Assembly (NCBI RefSeq): GCF_012295525.1
Contig: NZ_CP051167.1
Coordinates: 5,005,501 to 5,069,500, forward strand
Reading direction: 5' to 3'
Source of the DNA: Oxynema aestuarii AP17
Lineage (GTDB): Bacteria > Cyanobacteriota > Cyanobacteriia > Cyanobacteriales > Laspinemataceae
Length of the DNA: 64,000 nucleotides
Part shown: piece by piece, positions 33,525 to 43,195 of the stretch
Layout of the letters: every line of letters starts with the position of its first letter
How positions within the stretch are numbered: the stretch's first letter is position 1
Notes under the pieces: generated by a model
The model's input: the letters and a program-made list of their open reading frames with translations, nothing else
What the model was told of the DNA's origin: nothing
Databases searched by the model: none
Position numbers and translations under genes: made by a program

Positions 33525-36095
33525 TTACTGCCAATTGCCGATTAAAATAAACGGCGACCAGACCGCCGGATGGCTGTAATCGAGAATGCCAATTAACTTT
33601 AATTGTGCCTGACGTAAAGCTTCAGCTTTGCTAATTTCCGGTCGTTGTAGTAATTGACGATAAAACTCCTCAATTAACTCTACCGTCGCTTGGTCGTTAA
33701 TAAACCACAACGTCGCCAAAGCACTATTGACTCCGGCGCGAACGGCAACCCCGGCAATTCCCAAGGCGGAGCGCTCGTCTCCCGCCGCCGTTTGACAAGC
33801 ACTTAAAGTTAACAATTCCACCGGGCGTTCTGTTCGATAGGCGCGCAATAAATTATCCAATTGTTCGATCGTAATGCGATTGTCAAACGCGAGTAAAAAC
33901 GTATTATTGGCATCGGCGCCAAATTTGCCGTGAGTTGCCATGTGAACGATCGGATAATTGCCTTTTTCTAATTGTTGGCGTAACCGTTCTAAGGTAAACT
34001 CTTCGTCGAGTAATTTAGAACCGCCGAGGATTTGATTGACTTCGGTCACTTCCGCTTTCACATTAGTCAAAGGAGCAAAGGGCGGGCGTTCGACACTCAA
34101 TCCTAATGTGAGCGATCGCAGGTTCTCCCGTCGTAGGGGGCTGTTGCTGGTCACCTTGAGACTCGGGGTGGTGGCGATCGCGTATTTTTCAATTAAAAAC
34201 CGTTCGCCGTCGTGCAGTGCAGCCATCGGAATTTTCCGCAAGACCCCGTCCTGAATAAATAAAATGGTTTTGACATTGGCACTAGCTAAATCTGCTTCGA
34301 GAGGACGGACGAGCCAATCGTAAACGGTTTGAGATTGGGGTAAATATTCGTCGGTGGCGCGTTTTTCTAACAATTGGCGCAAGCGATCGATCTCTTGTTG
34401 TAATTGTGCGGCGGAAATTTCGACGGGATGGCGGGTGAGGCGCCGTCGTCCGGGGCGATCGCTGGGAAGGTCTAAAATCAGTTCGGTACGATCGCCCAAA
34501 ATCACCGAATAAGCGATCGCCGCTTGCGGGTCGATTGCGTCATTAGCCCCATCCCGGGCGACTTCCACGCAGTCATCGCCGAAAAAGTTACGCAATTCCG
34601 CCAGTTTGAGGAGTTCGAGAACGTCGAGGGCTTCGCGAACCGTCGAAGGGGACTGGGTAGATTCAAAAGAGACGTTGACGGCGGTTTCCGGATCGCGATC
34701 GAGCAGCAGGGCGATTAATTCGCGATAAATCGGTTCGACAGAATCGCGAAAGTCGAATTGAATGTCGGGGTTGGCGGCGAGGATATCGCTGCGAATACTT
34801 TGTAAAGTGGCGATCGCCTCGCGGTAGGCGCCGATGGCTTGAGTCGGTTTTCCTTGGGCCACTAACAGGCGTCCGGCTTGCCACTGCCAGCGATAGAGGC
34901 TATCGGCGGCGCTCACTTGTTGGGCGGCAAATTGCGCCTCGCGGGTCAGTTCCATGGCCCGATCGCGATCGCCGTTGACTTCGTTGAGTCGCCCCAAACT
35001 GCCGAGGGCAAAGGATTCCGCCCGCCGATCGCCGATCCGCCGCGCGATCGCGATCGCCTGTTCCAACAGGTCGCTATTGTCGGAACCGGGCCATTCCCCC
35101 GCATCGCCGGAGGTCGCTAAATTAATCAGGGCAAAAGCTTTATCGCGCGAATCCGGTTCGTCTGCGAGTAAGATTGCCGCACGATCGCGGTTTTGGGCGA
35201 TCGCCGTGGCAATGGCTTCCCGTTCCATCGGCGTCGGCGCCAGTTCGTGCAGAACCCGATTGAGGTTTAACAAGGCGTGGACTTGAGCGATGCCCCCCAG
35301 AGATTTCGCTTCGGCGAGGCTGCCTTCAAAGGCTTCGCGGGCGCGATCGAGATCCTTGAGCGCGATCTCTTCCAACTGTCGGGCTTGGCGAATGTCCCCT
35401 TCTAACTCGGCGACGTTGGCTTGATAGCGCAGGCGATCGGACCGACTCAGATAAACATTCCCCAAATTATTGAGGGCCGAACTGGCGTAATCGGTCTGTC
35501 CGGCTTCCCGGGCGTCGTCCAAACTTCGGGACAGATTCTCGATCGCCGCCTCATAGTCCCCCGCCCCCCAGTGAGCGTTTCCCAAGCTTCCTCGAATCCC
35601 CGCCAGGATTGCCGGATCGCCTACTTCTATACCATATTCTAGTGCTTCTGTCAACAACTCGATCGCCCGTTGGTGCTGGCCCAGATCGTTGTAAGCCTGA
35701 GCGCGATCGGCGATCGCGGCGGCGAGGGCGCGATCGCTCCCTTCCCCGTGCGGTTGTTGTCGGTAAATCTCGTAAGCGCTTTCCCACTGGGCGATCGCGC
35801 GATCGAGTTCGCCGACGGTGCGGTAAGCGCGCCCTAAATTGGTGTGAATCGTCGCCGCATCCAGGGACGAGCTGCAGTCGCGTCCCGCGCACAAGTCCGA
35901 CAGCGCCCGTTCCCACAAAGCGATCGCCTCCGGATAATTCCCCGCGTCGTAACGTTCGATCCCGCGATCGACCCAAACCGACACCGGAGGAGTTTGGGCG
36001 ATCGCCCGTGCTCCCTCGATCGCCTGAATCCCGGGGGCGGCGATCGTTAACAGTAAACTGACGAGAAATAACCCCAGTATTTTTTGAATTCCCAT
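33525..36095 (-). CDS. Secreted TPR-CHAT protein
   Basis: 856 residues. A signal peptide (ILGLFLVSLLLTIAAPGIQAI) is followed by about eight tetratricopeptide repeats (residues 45-400, for example AATIHTNLGRAYRTVGELDRAIAQWESA) and a C-terminal CHAT domain, a caspase-like peptidase fold. The catalytic dyad appears intact: histidine in VHMATHGKF and cysteine in LTLSACQTAAGD. The end GILDYSHPAVWSPFILIGNW is the CHAT hallmark. Such secreted TPR-CHAT proteins are common in filamentous cyanobacteria, and their targets are unknown. Its other side, past a decayed IS607, is a two-partner secretion transporter; the two classes often neighbour each other. Confidence 0.88.
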   Translation of the reverse strand: MGIQKILGLFLVSLLLTIAAPGIQAIEGARAIAQTPPVSVWVDRGIERYDAGNYPEAIALWERALSDLCAGRDCSSSLDAATIHTNLGRAYRTVGELDRAIAQWESAYEIYRQQPHGEGSDRALAAAIADRAQAYNDLGQHQRAIELLTEALEYGIEVGDPAILAGIRGSLGNAHWGAGDYEAAIENLSRSLDDAREAGQTDYASSALNNLGNVYLSRSDRLRYQANVAELEGDIRQARQLEEIALKDLDRAREAFEGSLAEAKSLGGIAQVHALLNLNRVLHELAPTPMEREAIATAIAQNRDRAAILLADEPDSRDKAFALINLATSGDAGEWPGSDNSDLLEQAIAIARRIGDRRAESFALGSLGRLNEVNGDRDRAMELTREAQFAAQQVSAADSLYRWQWQAGRLLVAQGKPTQAIGAYREAIATLQSIRSDILAANPDIQFDFRDSVEPIYRELIALLLDRDPETAVNVSFESTQSPSTVREALDVLELLKLAELRNFFGDDCVEVARDGANDAIDPQAAIAYSVILGDRTELILDLPSDRPGRRRLTRHPVEISAAQLQQEIDRLRQLLEKRATDEYLPQSQTVYDWLVRPLEADLASANVKTILFIQDGVLRKIPMAALHDGERFLIEKYAIATTPSLKVTSNSPLRRENLRSLTLGLSVERPPFAPLTNVKAEVTEVNQILGGSKLLDEEFTLERLRQQLEKGNYPIVHMATHGKFGADANNTFLLAFDNRITIEQLDNLLRAYRTERPVELLTLSACQTAAGDERSALGIAGVAVRAGVNSALATLWFINDQATVELIEEFYRQLLQRPEISKAEALRQAQLKLIGILDYSHPAVWSPFILIGNWQ

Positions 36096-36238
36096 CCCTA
36101 TTTTTGACTCCGTTCTTACAAACCGCGACCCCGACTTTTACAATTTATCTATTTCCGCTCTCTAAAACTTACTCAAACTTAAGTGTATGATGTTTACTTC
36201 CTAGCTTGGATCTTCCGAGACCTTTCCATCACGCTTGC

Positions 36239-37366
36239 TTACACGGCTGAGTTCTCCGCGTTTTCCAAATTAATTGCCGCATTTAAGTCACGATCTATGG
36301 AAACGTGACAGTCGGGACAGTCATACTGTCTTCGGTCCAGGGGCATTTTTTGTTGGTGTCCGCAGTTAGAACAGATCTGCGAACTGGGATACCACGGGTC
36401 AATCAGCGTTAATTTGCTCCCGTACCACTCGCATTTATACTCAAGCTGACGACGGAACTCATAAAACCCACCATCCGCAATCGCACCAGCCAGCTTGTGA
36501 TTTTTGAGCATCCCTGACACATTTAAGTCTTCAATTTCCCCTTTCCCCTTTTCGCTTTTTACTTTTCAATTTTTACTTCGCCGTGGTTCTTGGCTAAGTA
36601 AGTTGTTAACTTGTGTAAATGGTTGGCTCTAATCTCGGCGATGCGTCGGTGGGCTTTAGCTAACTTGAGTTTAGTTTTTTCTCGGTTTTTACCTCCTTTT
36701 TGACGGCGACTTAGTTCTTTCTGGAGTTTGGCCAGTTTTTTCTGAGCCTGACGATAAGCTTTCGGATTGGGATAGATTTTACCATCGCTCAGGGTGGCGA
36801 GAGTTTTAATTCCTACATCTACCCCAATCCGCTCTCTATCCCCCCTTCGCCCCCCTTTCAAAGGGGGGTTGGGGGGATGGTTCAAAATCAATTTTGAAGG
36901 CAATATGCCAGTCCCCTGCTCGTTTACTCATCGTGACGTTTTTGGGATGGACTGGCGGTAACTGTTCGTGGCTTTTTAGCCAACCGATCCGAGGTAGCTT
37001 CACCCAATCACCAGAAATTTTAATGCTTCCTTCCAGGTAAAAACTCTCTTTGACATTCCTTTTCTTAAACTTGGGAAAACCTGTTCCTTTGACTTGCCCA
37101 ACTCGCTTAAACGCTTGATTGAGGTGACGCAACGCTTCTTGAGGGCTGCATTTGGAGACTTCATAGTACCAAGGATTCTGACTTTTTACCTCGGCGACTA
37201 ATCTTTTGTGTAAGTCGATAGAACTCGGGAGTTTACCTCCGGCTTCTGATATTTCCTTACAGGTAGCGAGTCCCCAATTCCAAGGGTGTCGAGCGACTCC
37301 TGCGTGTTTCGCGATCGGCGTTCCTTGTCGGTTATTTAAGTCTAGCTTGGTCTTAAAGCTTTTCAC
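36239..37366 (-). pseudogene. tnpB: tnpB of an IS607-type element, broken by two small insertions
   Basis: Three frames together make one TnpB: 37366-36836 (N-terminus SFKTKLDLNNRQGTPIAKHAG to HIAFKIDFEP), 36903-36559 (RERIGVDVGIKTLATLS to KNHGEVKIE) and 36520-36239 (SGMLKNHKLAGAIADGGF to DRDLNAAINLEN). The breaks coincide with a 40-base GC-rich palindromic repeat at 36838-36878 and a purine-rich insertion of about 35 bases at about 36530-36565. RuvC and zinc-finger residues (GVDVG, CSNCG, CPDC, DRDLNAA) are still readable. The GTG start at 37366 overlaps the end of tnpA, the normal IS607 order. Confidence 0.85.
36838..36878. repeat. GC-rich palindromic repeat inserted in tnpB
   Basis: ATCCCCCC...CCCCCCTTTC/AAAGGGGGG...GGGGGGAT, a palindrome of about 41 bases that shifts the tnpB frame. 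It is the same kind of C-run/G-run repeat as the element at 55596-55667 and is widespread in cyanobacteria. Confidence 0.65.
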
Positions 37367-37955
37367 TGACTTTTCTTAACTCCTCAACTATCTTTTTGTT
37401 CTAGCCACTTCGGCTACCATAAAGACGAGGTGAAAACACGGTAATGATGTCTAACACATCGTTGGCTAAGTCTTCCTCAAAACTGGCATCCTCAGTCCGA
37501 TTTATAATCACAATCTCTACACCAAACTGCTCGCAGATGCTGAACACCAGTTCAGCCCCGAATCTAAGTAACCTATCGTTATGGGTCAGAACCAGTCTGT
37601 CGATTTCACCCGATGTGATTAACCTCAGAAGACGCTTTAACCCACGCTTACTGTAATTCATCCCAGAGCCTCAGTCTTGGATAATTTCATGCTCCCAACC
37701 CTTTTGAGCGCAGAACAATTCAATAATTTCCTTTTGACGTTCTAGGTCTTGTTTCTGGTCGTGGCTACTGACTTGTGCATAACCGATTGTGTACGCTCTA
37801 TGAGATTCAACACCGAGCAATTGAGACATGGAGTATCTCCGGTGTCCCGACGCCGTGCGCTCAGGGATTAATTTCCCTTCTGATTCCCAACGTCTTAATG
37901 TCGATGGTGATACTCCTTTGATTTTTGCGGCTTCGGAACTGCTAGACTTACTCAT
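37353..37955 (-). pseudogene. tnpA: tnpA serine recombinase of an IS607-type element, with two in-frame stops
   Basis: The frame from ATG 37955 to 37353 is continuous apart from two nonsense codons. It has a MerR-like helix-turn-helix (KIKGVSPSTLRRWESEGKLIP, ending SGHRRYS) then the small serine recombinase domain (YTIGYAQVSSHDQKQDLERQ, catalytic serine in VSS). A TGA at 37671-37673 separates EHEIIQD from GSGMNYSKRGLKRLL; a TAG before NKKIVEEL is the second. The full length would be 200 codons, the usual IS607 TnpA size, and its end overlaps the tnpB start. The stop codons make this copy inactive unless suppressed. Confidence 0.87.
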
Positions 37956-38490
37956 AATCTGATTATGGCTTAAAAAATGAGTAAGCTTAAAAATTTTTAG
38001 TGAGAAATTTAAACTCTGTCTCCAGCCCTCGCCGCGATCGCCAACTTGCCATAAAATTCGGGAGAAAACGGACGATCGACTAGAGAAACCTTAACGGTTT
38101 TTCTTTATCGCGAGGGAATCACCGACATCAGTTAACCACCGATTTTCTTTCCCCAACTCTCCTTAATTTAACCGGATATTCCCGGGGATAGCTTAATATT
38201 TCATTTTTTTAACTTCGGCGCATCTTTCTCTATCCCCCTGAGTTGAGGAATTTTAGAGTTGAGGAATTTGAGATTTTAGATAAAAAGGGACTGCTAAGCC
38301 CGCAACTGGCACGTCTGAGGCACTCCTGACCGTTCCCCGCGTCCTCTTCCCTCTTGCCCAGTTCCCCCCAAGAAAATCTAAAATCTAAACGGTTCTCCTA
38401 CTTCTTCGGCGAAGAAATAACAGAAAACGCCAAATTATTCTTAAAAATAGGGTGCGATTGCCCGTTCTTTCTCATCGGGACTCCCCAGCT
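37956..38490. other. Intergenic region with repeats upstream of the TpsB gene
   Basis: About 535 bases without a gene. It contains a hairpin AGAAACC/GGTTTTTCT near 38084-38104, heptamer-type GATTTTAGAT repeats at 38270-38285 and their reverse form at 38371-38386, so the repeats flank a 100-base inverted interval. No clear promoter was fixed. Confidence 0.4.
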
Positions 38491-40257
38491 ATGAAATCGA
38501 TCTTTGCTCTCTTTGCTCAACTTTCTCCAGTTATCGCCCTGTTACTGTACCTGGATGGGCCGTTGGCGAACGCCCAAACGATCGCCCCTGGGGAATCGGG
38601 CGCCCGTACCTTCGCGCGCCAATTTCTCAGCCAAGCCCCTCCGGAATCGATTCCGCCGGGAACGATCGATCGCGATCGCCGCGACCTGCAACCCTTACCC
38701 GGCGATCTTCGCGTTCCTAACTCTAACGAAATTTTGGAGTCCGTCCCGACCCCAGCGCCGAACCTGCCCACCGCCCCGGATTTAACCGTCGAGGTCCGTC
38801 GGGTGGAAGTGTTGGGCAATACCGTTTTTTCGGCTGAAGACCTCGCCCCCGTCGTGGCGCCTTACGAAGGGCGATCGCTCTCCTTCGAGGAATTGCTCTC
38901 GATTCGCACGGCGATTACCGATCTCTATACCCGTAGAGGCTACATGACCTCGGGAGCTTTTTTACCCCCTCAAGATATCTCCGACGGCGTCGTGCAAATT
39001 CAGGCGGTGGAAGGAGAGTTAGAACGGATCGAAATTGCCGGGTTAAATCGGCTAAAAACCAGTTACGTGCGCGATCGCCTCGGAATAGCTGCCGGACCTC
39101 CGGTGAATATCGAACAATTAGAACAAGCCTTGCAACTGTTGCAACTCGACCCGCGCATTCGTTCGATCCAAGCGGATCTCAAAGCGGGAACCACGCCGGG
39201 ACGCAGTATTTTAACCGTTGACGTGCGCGAGGCGTCTGCCCTGGGCAGTTCCCTCGCGATCGACAACAACGACTCGCCCACCGTCGGTTCGATCCGCTAC
39301 AGTGCGACCTTGAACCACAATAATTTACTCGGATTCGGCGATCGCCTCCATCTGGAATACGGACGCACCGAAGGGGTCAACGACTATAACTTCCGTTACG
39401 AGATCCCCCTCAACCCCCGGGACGGCACCTTACAGTTAGGCTACAACAACAGCCGCAGCACAATTGTCGAAAATCCCTTTGACGAACTCGACATCAAAGG
39501 ACGGACCCAAACGGTTTCCCTCGGGTTCCGCCAGCCGATCGTCCGCCGTTCTACGGAGGAGTTGGCCTTGGGATTGACCCTCGATTGGCGTCAGAGTCGC
39601 ACGTTTTTATTAGACGATATCCCCTTTTCCTTTTCCGAAGGGCCGGAAAAAGGGGAATCGAAAGTCACCGCACTGCGCTTGAGTGGGGATTGGGTGCGTC
39701 GCAGCCCTAACCGGGTTCTGGCGGCGCGATCGCAACTCAGCCTCGGATTGGATATCTTGGGGGCGACCAGCAACGACGACGCCCCGGACGGTCGCTTCAT
39801 CAGTTGGATCGGTCAATTTCAATGGGTGCAAGGCTTAGGTAAAAACGTGGTCGGCGTCGCCCGGGTCGCCACCCAGCTCACCCCCAACTCGCTGTTACCG
39901 TTGGAACAGTTCAGTATTGGCGGCGTCGATACCGTGCGCGGTTACCGTCAAAACCAAAGAGTGGGGGATAACGGGGCGATCGGTGCGCTGGAAGTTCGCA
40001 TTCCGGTGTTCTCCGGGCCGGAATGGTTGGGGGTGGTGGAAGTCGCTCCCTTCGTGGATGCGGGCATCGTCTGGAATAACAGTGGTAGCGTTCCCTCGCC
40101 GAATACCCTCGTCAGTACGGGATTGGGCTTGCGCTGGAATGCTCCCCATTTTAGCGCCCGGGTCGATTGGGGATTGCCCCTCACCGATGCGGATGACGGC
40201 GGGGATTCTTTGCAAGATAGCGGGCTGTTTTTCTCCCTACAAGTGTATCCGTTTTGA
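38491..40257 (+). CDS. ShlB/FhaC/HecB-type outer-membrane transporter (TpsB)
   Basis: 588 residues from the ATG at 38491; an in-frame GTG at 38452 would precede the signal peptide. The signal peptide is SIFALFAQLSPVIALLLYLDG, cut near ANAQ. Residues about 90-165 form a POTRA domain (VEVRRVEVLGNTVFSAEDLAPVV), a second POTRA follows to about 235, and the rest is a 16-strand beta barrel. The conserved L6 loop motif VRGYRQN near residue 485 is intact, and the last residue is phenylalanine, as for BAM substrates. TpsB proteins secrete a filamentous partner with a hemagglutination domain; none is in the window. It ends 8 bases from the convergent usp gene. Confidence 0.88.
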   Translation: MKSIFALFAQLSPVIALLLYLDGPLANAQTIAPGESGARTFARQFLSQAPPESIPPGTIDRDRRDLQPLPGDLRVPNSNEILESVPTPAPNLPTAPDLTVEVRRVEVLGNTVFSAEDLAPVVAPYEGRSLSFEELLSIRTAITDLYTRRGYMTSGAFLPPQDISDGVVQIQAVEGELERIEIAGLNRLKTSYVRDRLGIAAGPPVNIEQLEQALQLLQLDPRIRSIQADLKAGTTPGRSILTVDVREASALGSSLAIDNNDSPTVGSIRYSATLNHNNLLGFGDRLHLEYGRTEGVNDYNFRYEIPLNPRDGTLQLGYNNSRSTIVENPFDELDIKGRTQTVSLGFRQPIVRRSTEELALGLTLDWRQSRTFLLDDIPFSFSEGPEKGESKVTALRLSGDWVRRSPNRVLAARSQLSLGLDILGATSNDDAPDGRFISWIGQFQWVQGLGKNVVGVARVATQLTPNSLLPLEQFSIGGVDTVRGYRQNQRVGDNGAIGALEVRIPVFSGPEWLGVVEVAPFVDAGIVWNNSGSVPSPNTLVSTGLGLRWNAPHFSARVDWGLPLTDADDGGDSLQDSGLFFSLQVYPF

Positions 40258-40265
40258 GCGATCGC

Positions 40266-40697
40266 TCAGCCCACGGGGGGCTTGACGACCCACACGGAAC
40301 AGGGGGCTTCTTCTAAGACTTGGGAACTGACCGAGCCTTGTAAGATCCGTTTTAATCCGGTCAAGCCGCGATTGCCGATCACGATTAAGTTGGCTTTGTA
40401 GATATTGGCCAGACGCACGATTTCTTCTGCCGGATCTCCGGTGACGATTTCGATGTCACTGGGGCAGGGTAATTGTTCTTGATAGGCTTGCAGTTGTTGT
40501 TCGATCTGGCGATAGGCGAGGTTGTCGGCGTAGCCGTGGGGGCGATCGGCAGCCCGTTCGAGATCGGGGTTCTGTTCGATCAACACGTGGGAGAGGACGA
40601 TCTTATCGACATTTTCTAATTGCAGTTCGTGCAAACTCGCCATTACTGACTCGGATAAATTGGAAGCGTCGAGTGCTACTAAAATTGTTTTAATCAC
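40266..40697 (-). CDS. Universal stress protein (UspA family)
   Basis: 143 residues, one Usp domain. The ATP-binding motif G-2X-G-9X-G(S/T) is intact in GNRGLTGLKRILQGSVS, and the N-terminus KTILVALDASNLSESV has the expected aspartate. It is cytoplasmic and probably dimeric; expression in relatives is stress-induced. Start ATG 40697 is the first of the frame. It lies behind hisD on the same strand with a 289-base spacer that holds a perfect 12-base inverted repeat, so separate regulation is likely. Confidence 0.9.
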   Translation of the reverse strand: MIKTILVALDASNLSESVMASLHELQLENVDKIVLSHVLIEQNPDLERAADRPHGYADNLAYRQIEQQLQAYQEQLPCPSDIEIVTGDPAEEIVRLANIYKANLIVIGNRGLTGLKRILQGSVSSQVLEEAPCSVWVVKPPVG

Positions 40698-40907
40698 GAA
40701 ATCTCCTAAAAGGATTGCAGGGACGGGCTAGCGGGATCTCCCGCAGACCGGGGCAATGTCGGTGCCCGGATTTCTCAAAAAAATTACCCCACAGGATAGT
40801 TTAGCGGCATTCCTGTCGGGATTATAGGGCGAGGGGTTGGCGAGGCGAGTCGGTGGAGCGTTGGAGCTCGTAACGCTGACGGCGATCGCCCCGGCGAAGA
40901 ATCGAAT

Positions 40908-40952
40908 TTGCTGACGTCTGCTTCCAGGAAAGGCGCTAGAAGACGTCAGCAA
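40908..40952. promoter_or_regulatory. Perfect 12-base inverted repeat between hisD and usp
   Basis: TTGCTGACGTCT (40908-40919) and AGACGTCAGCAA (40941-40952) around a 21-base loop. It lies 35 bases past the hisD stop and 211 bases ahead of the usp start. It may end hisD transcripts, although there is no strong T-run, or serve as an operator. Confidence 0.5.
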
Positions 40953-40986
40953 TTGAGGTGAGCCGCGAGGCGATCGCCGGGGGTTT

Positions 40987-42285
40987 TTACAGGTTTTCCC
41001 GGCGCAAGCGCACCGATTCGGCATGAGAGGGCAGTCCTTCAGCTTGGGCCAGTACTTCGATCGCCCCGGCCACTTTTTGCAAGGCTTTCGGCGAATATTG
41101 AATCAAGCTCGAATGCTTCATAAATACTTCCACACTCAGGGCCGAGGCATAGCGAGCCGCCCCGGAGGTGGGTAAGGTATGATTGGGTCCGGCGAGGTAA
41201 TCCCCCACCGCTTCCGGGGTGGAATTGCCCAGGAAAATTGCCCCCGCATGACGGATTTGAGGCAGTAAGTCCCACGGTTCGGCGATTTCGAGTTCGAGGT
41301 GTTCCGGTGCGAACTCGTTGGACAGTTCGGCGGCCACCTCTAGGGATTCGACCACAATCGCCACGCCGTAATGAGCGATCGCCTTTTCCGTCAGGGTTCG
41401 GCGCGGATGTTCGGCTAATTGGTTCTCCACTTCGGCGACTACTTGCTTCGCCAAGTTGCCGTCCGGGGTGATTAAAATGGCGGCGGCGAGTGGATCGTGT
41501 TCGGCTTGGGCGAGTAAGTCGGCGGCGACGTGAACCGGATTGGCTTGGGAGTCGGCAATGACTAGCACTTCCGACGGTCCGGCGAGGGAATCGATCCCGA
41601 CGGTTCCGTAGACGAGTTTTTTGGCCAAGGTCACGTAAATGTTACCCGGTCCGGTAATGACGTGGACGTTGGGAATCGTTGGCGTGCCGTAAGCCAAGGC
41701 GGCGATCGCCTGGGCGCCGCCGACGCGATAAATTTCGGTGACCCCCGCTTCTTGCGCCGCCACCAACACCGCCGGATTGAGGGTTTTGTCCGGACCGGGG
41801 GGCGTACACATGACAATGCGCGGCACTCCGGCTACTTTAGCCGGAATTGCATTCATCAATACCGTACTCGGATAAGCCGCGCGCCCTCCAGGAACGTACA
41901 GTCCGGCGCGATCGACCGGGGTGTAGCGCTTGCCGAGAACCACTTCGTTTTCCCCAAACTGAACCCAAGACTTGGGAACGCGCTGTCGGTGAAAGGCTTC
42001 TACTTGGACTTTGGCCAAGCGAATCGCATCGAGTAATTCTTTCGATACCTGTTGGTAGGCGGCATCGAGTTCGGACCCACTCACCCGCAGTTCTTCCGGC
42101 TTGAGCGTCTGCCCGTCGAATTCACTGGTATAGTGCAGCAATGCCCGGTCACCTTGGCGCTGAACCGCTTGGATGACTTCTCGCACGGTGGCCTCTTTGT
42201 GAACCACGCGCTCGTCGTGGGTGCGATCGCAGATCCGTCGCAGTTCGGCTCGTGCCTCAGTCCGCTCTGTAATGATTCGCAGCAT
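40987..42285 (-). CDS. hisD: Histidinol dehydrogenase
   Basis: 432 residues, full length. It catalyses the last two steps of histidine synthesis, histidinol to histidine, with NAD and zinc. Characteristic segments are YVPGGRAAYPSTVLMNAIPAKVAGV, ITGPGNIYVTLAKK, GIDSLAGPSEVLVIAD, LAQAEHDPLAAAIL and the catalytic/zinc region FAPEHLELE and TSGAARYAS. A C-terminal glutamate- and arginine-rich tail HAESVRLRREN is normal. The gene stands alone rather than in a his operon, as usual in cyanobacteria, and is divergent from rpsT. Confidence 0.95.
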   Translation of the reverse strand: MLRIITERTEARAELRRICDRTHDERVVHKEATVREVIQAVQRQGDRALLHYTSEFDGQTLKPEELRVSGSELDAAYQQVSKELLDAIRLAKVQVEAFHRQRVPKSWVQFGENEVVLGKRYTPVDRAGLYVPGGRAAYPSTVLMNAIPAKVAGVPRIVMCTPPGPDKTLNPAVLVAAQEAGVTEIYRVGGAQAIAALAYGTPTIPNVHVITGPGNIYVTLAKKLVYGTVGIDSLAGPSEVLVIADSQANPVHVAADLLAQAEHDPLAAAILITPDGNLAKQVVAEVENQLAEHPRRTLTEKAIAHYGVAIVVESLEVAAELSNEFAPEHLELEIAEPWDLLPQIRHAGAIFLGNSTPEAVGDYLAGPNHTLPTSGAARYASALSVEVFMKHSSLIQYSPKALQKVAGAIEVLAQAEGLPSHAESVRLRRENL

Positions 42286-42436
42286 GGAGTTAGGAATGAA
42301 TCAGAAGTTATGCCCGTCAGAGAACGGGTCTGGGCGACATCAACCGCCACTGCCGATGCCAGGCTGACCCGAACCCCTCTCGATCTAGCTTAACGTGGAT
42401 TTTTGGTTTCCACCGTTGTCTTGGCAGCGAAGATGT

Positions 42437-42442
42437 TATAGT
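42437..42442 (+). promoter_or_regulatory. Possible -10 box for rpsT
   Basis: TATAGT at 42437-42442, 57 bases ahead of the rpsT start. A -35 candidate TTGTCT at 42416-42421 is only 15 bases away, so the assignment is weak. Confidence 0.3.
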
Positions 42443-42498
42443 AGTATATCCAGTATTTTGTATGTTTGTTTCTTAAGGCATTTCTTCGAGCATCGATC

Positions 42499-42804
42499 GT
42501 GGCGAATATCAAGTCAGCAATCAAGCGCATCAAGATCAACGAGCGCAACCGCTTGCGCAACAAGTCCTATAAATCCGCCGTCAAAACCTTGATGAAAAAG
42601 GTTTTCGTGTCGATAGAGGAGTATTCTCAGAATCCGTCTGACGAACTCCGCCAAGAAATCGACCGTCGCATGAGTGCGGCTTACAGCAAGATTGACAAGG
42701 CCGTCAAGCGGGGCGCCTACCACAAGAACAATGGCTCGCGCAAGAAAGCGCGATTGGCCAAAGCGTTCAAAGCTCACGTGGAACCCTTTTCGGCGGCCTC
42801 CTGA
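42499..42804 (+). CDS. rpsT: 30S ribosomal protein S20
   Basis: 101 residues from the GTG at 42499, chosen because S20 proteins begin (M)[10 protein letters not shown]; the frame opens 33 bases earlier at an ATG that adds [11 protein letters not shown] and is unlikely. A basic, all-helical protein binding the 5' domain of 16S r[35 protein letters not shown] and [23 protein letters not shown] are diagnostic. It heads the conserved cyanobacterial order rpsT, tatD, rpoB, rpoC1, rpoC2. Confidence 0.95.
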   Translation: MANIKSAIKRIKINERNRLRNKSYKSAVKTLMKKVFVSIEEYSQNPSDELRQEIDRRMSAAYSKIDKAVKRGAYHKNNGSRKKARLAKAFKAHVEPFSAAS

Positions 42805-43195
42805 ATCCCGGCAGCCTTTGGCGATCGCCGTTGCCGAAGGCCGATGCCCTCTTCGTTCAGAAGTCGCGGGCAACTCGGTGGTGGCGACCACTGGAGTTCC
42901 CGCCCCCGCGTTCCAGGACAGTCGTGCCGATCGCGCCGCGTCCAATTCCCCTAGATCGGGAGGTTCGAGTTGAGTTCAGTTCGCGATCTGCGCGATCGCC
43001 ACTTCCTCAACACTTCCATTCAACCTACGGCCTTATCGGGTATCAGGTTATCCGCTTCGCGGACATTGAAGCCTTCAGCCTCCCGATCTCGTAGGTCGTT
43101 TTCGTGTGGCCGTCCGTTTTCCGCCGTCGAAAGCGCTACAATGAATCCTGGAGACCAGATTTCATCCATCCCCGAACAGCCAGCCACCTTGCCCC
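42805..43195. other. Spacer between rpsT and tatD
   Basis: About 390 bases without a convincing gene. A likely -10 box TACAAT is at 43137-43142, 54 bases before the tatD start; no good -35 was found. HIP1 sites are frequent. Confidence 0.4.
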
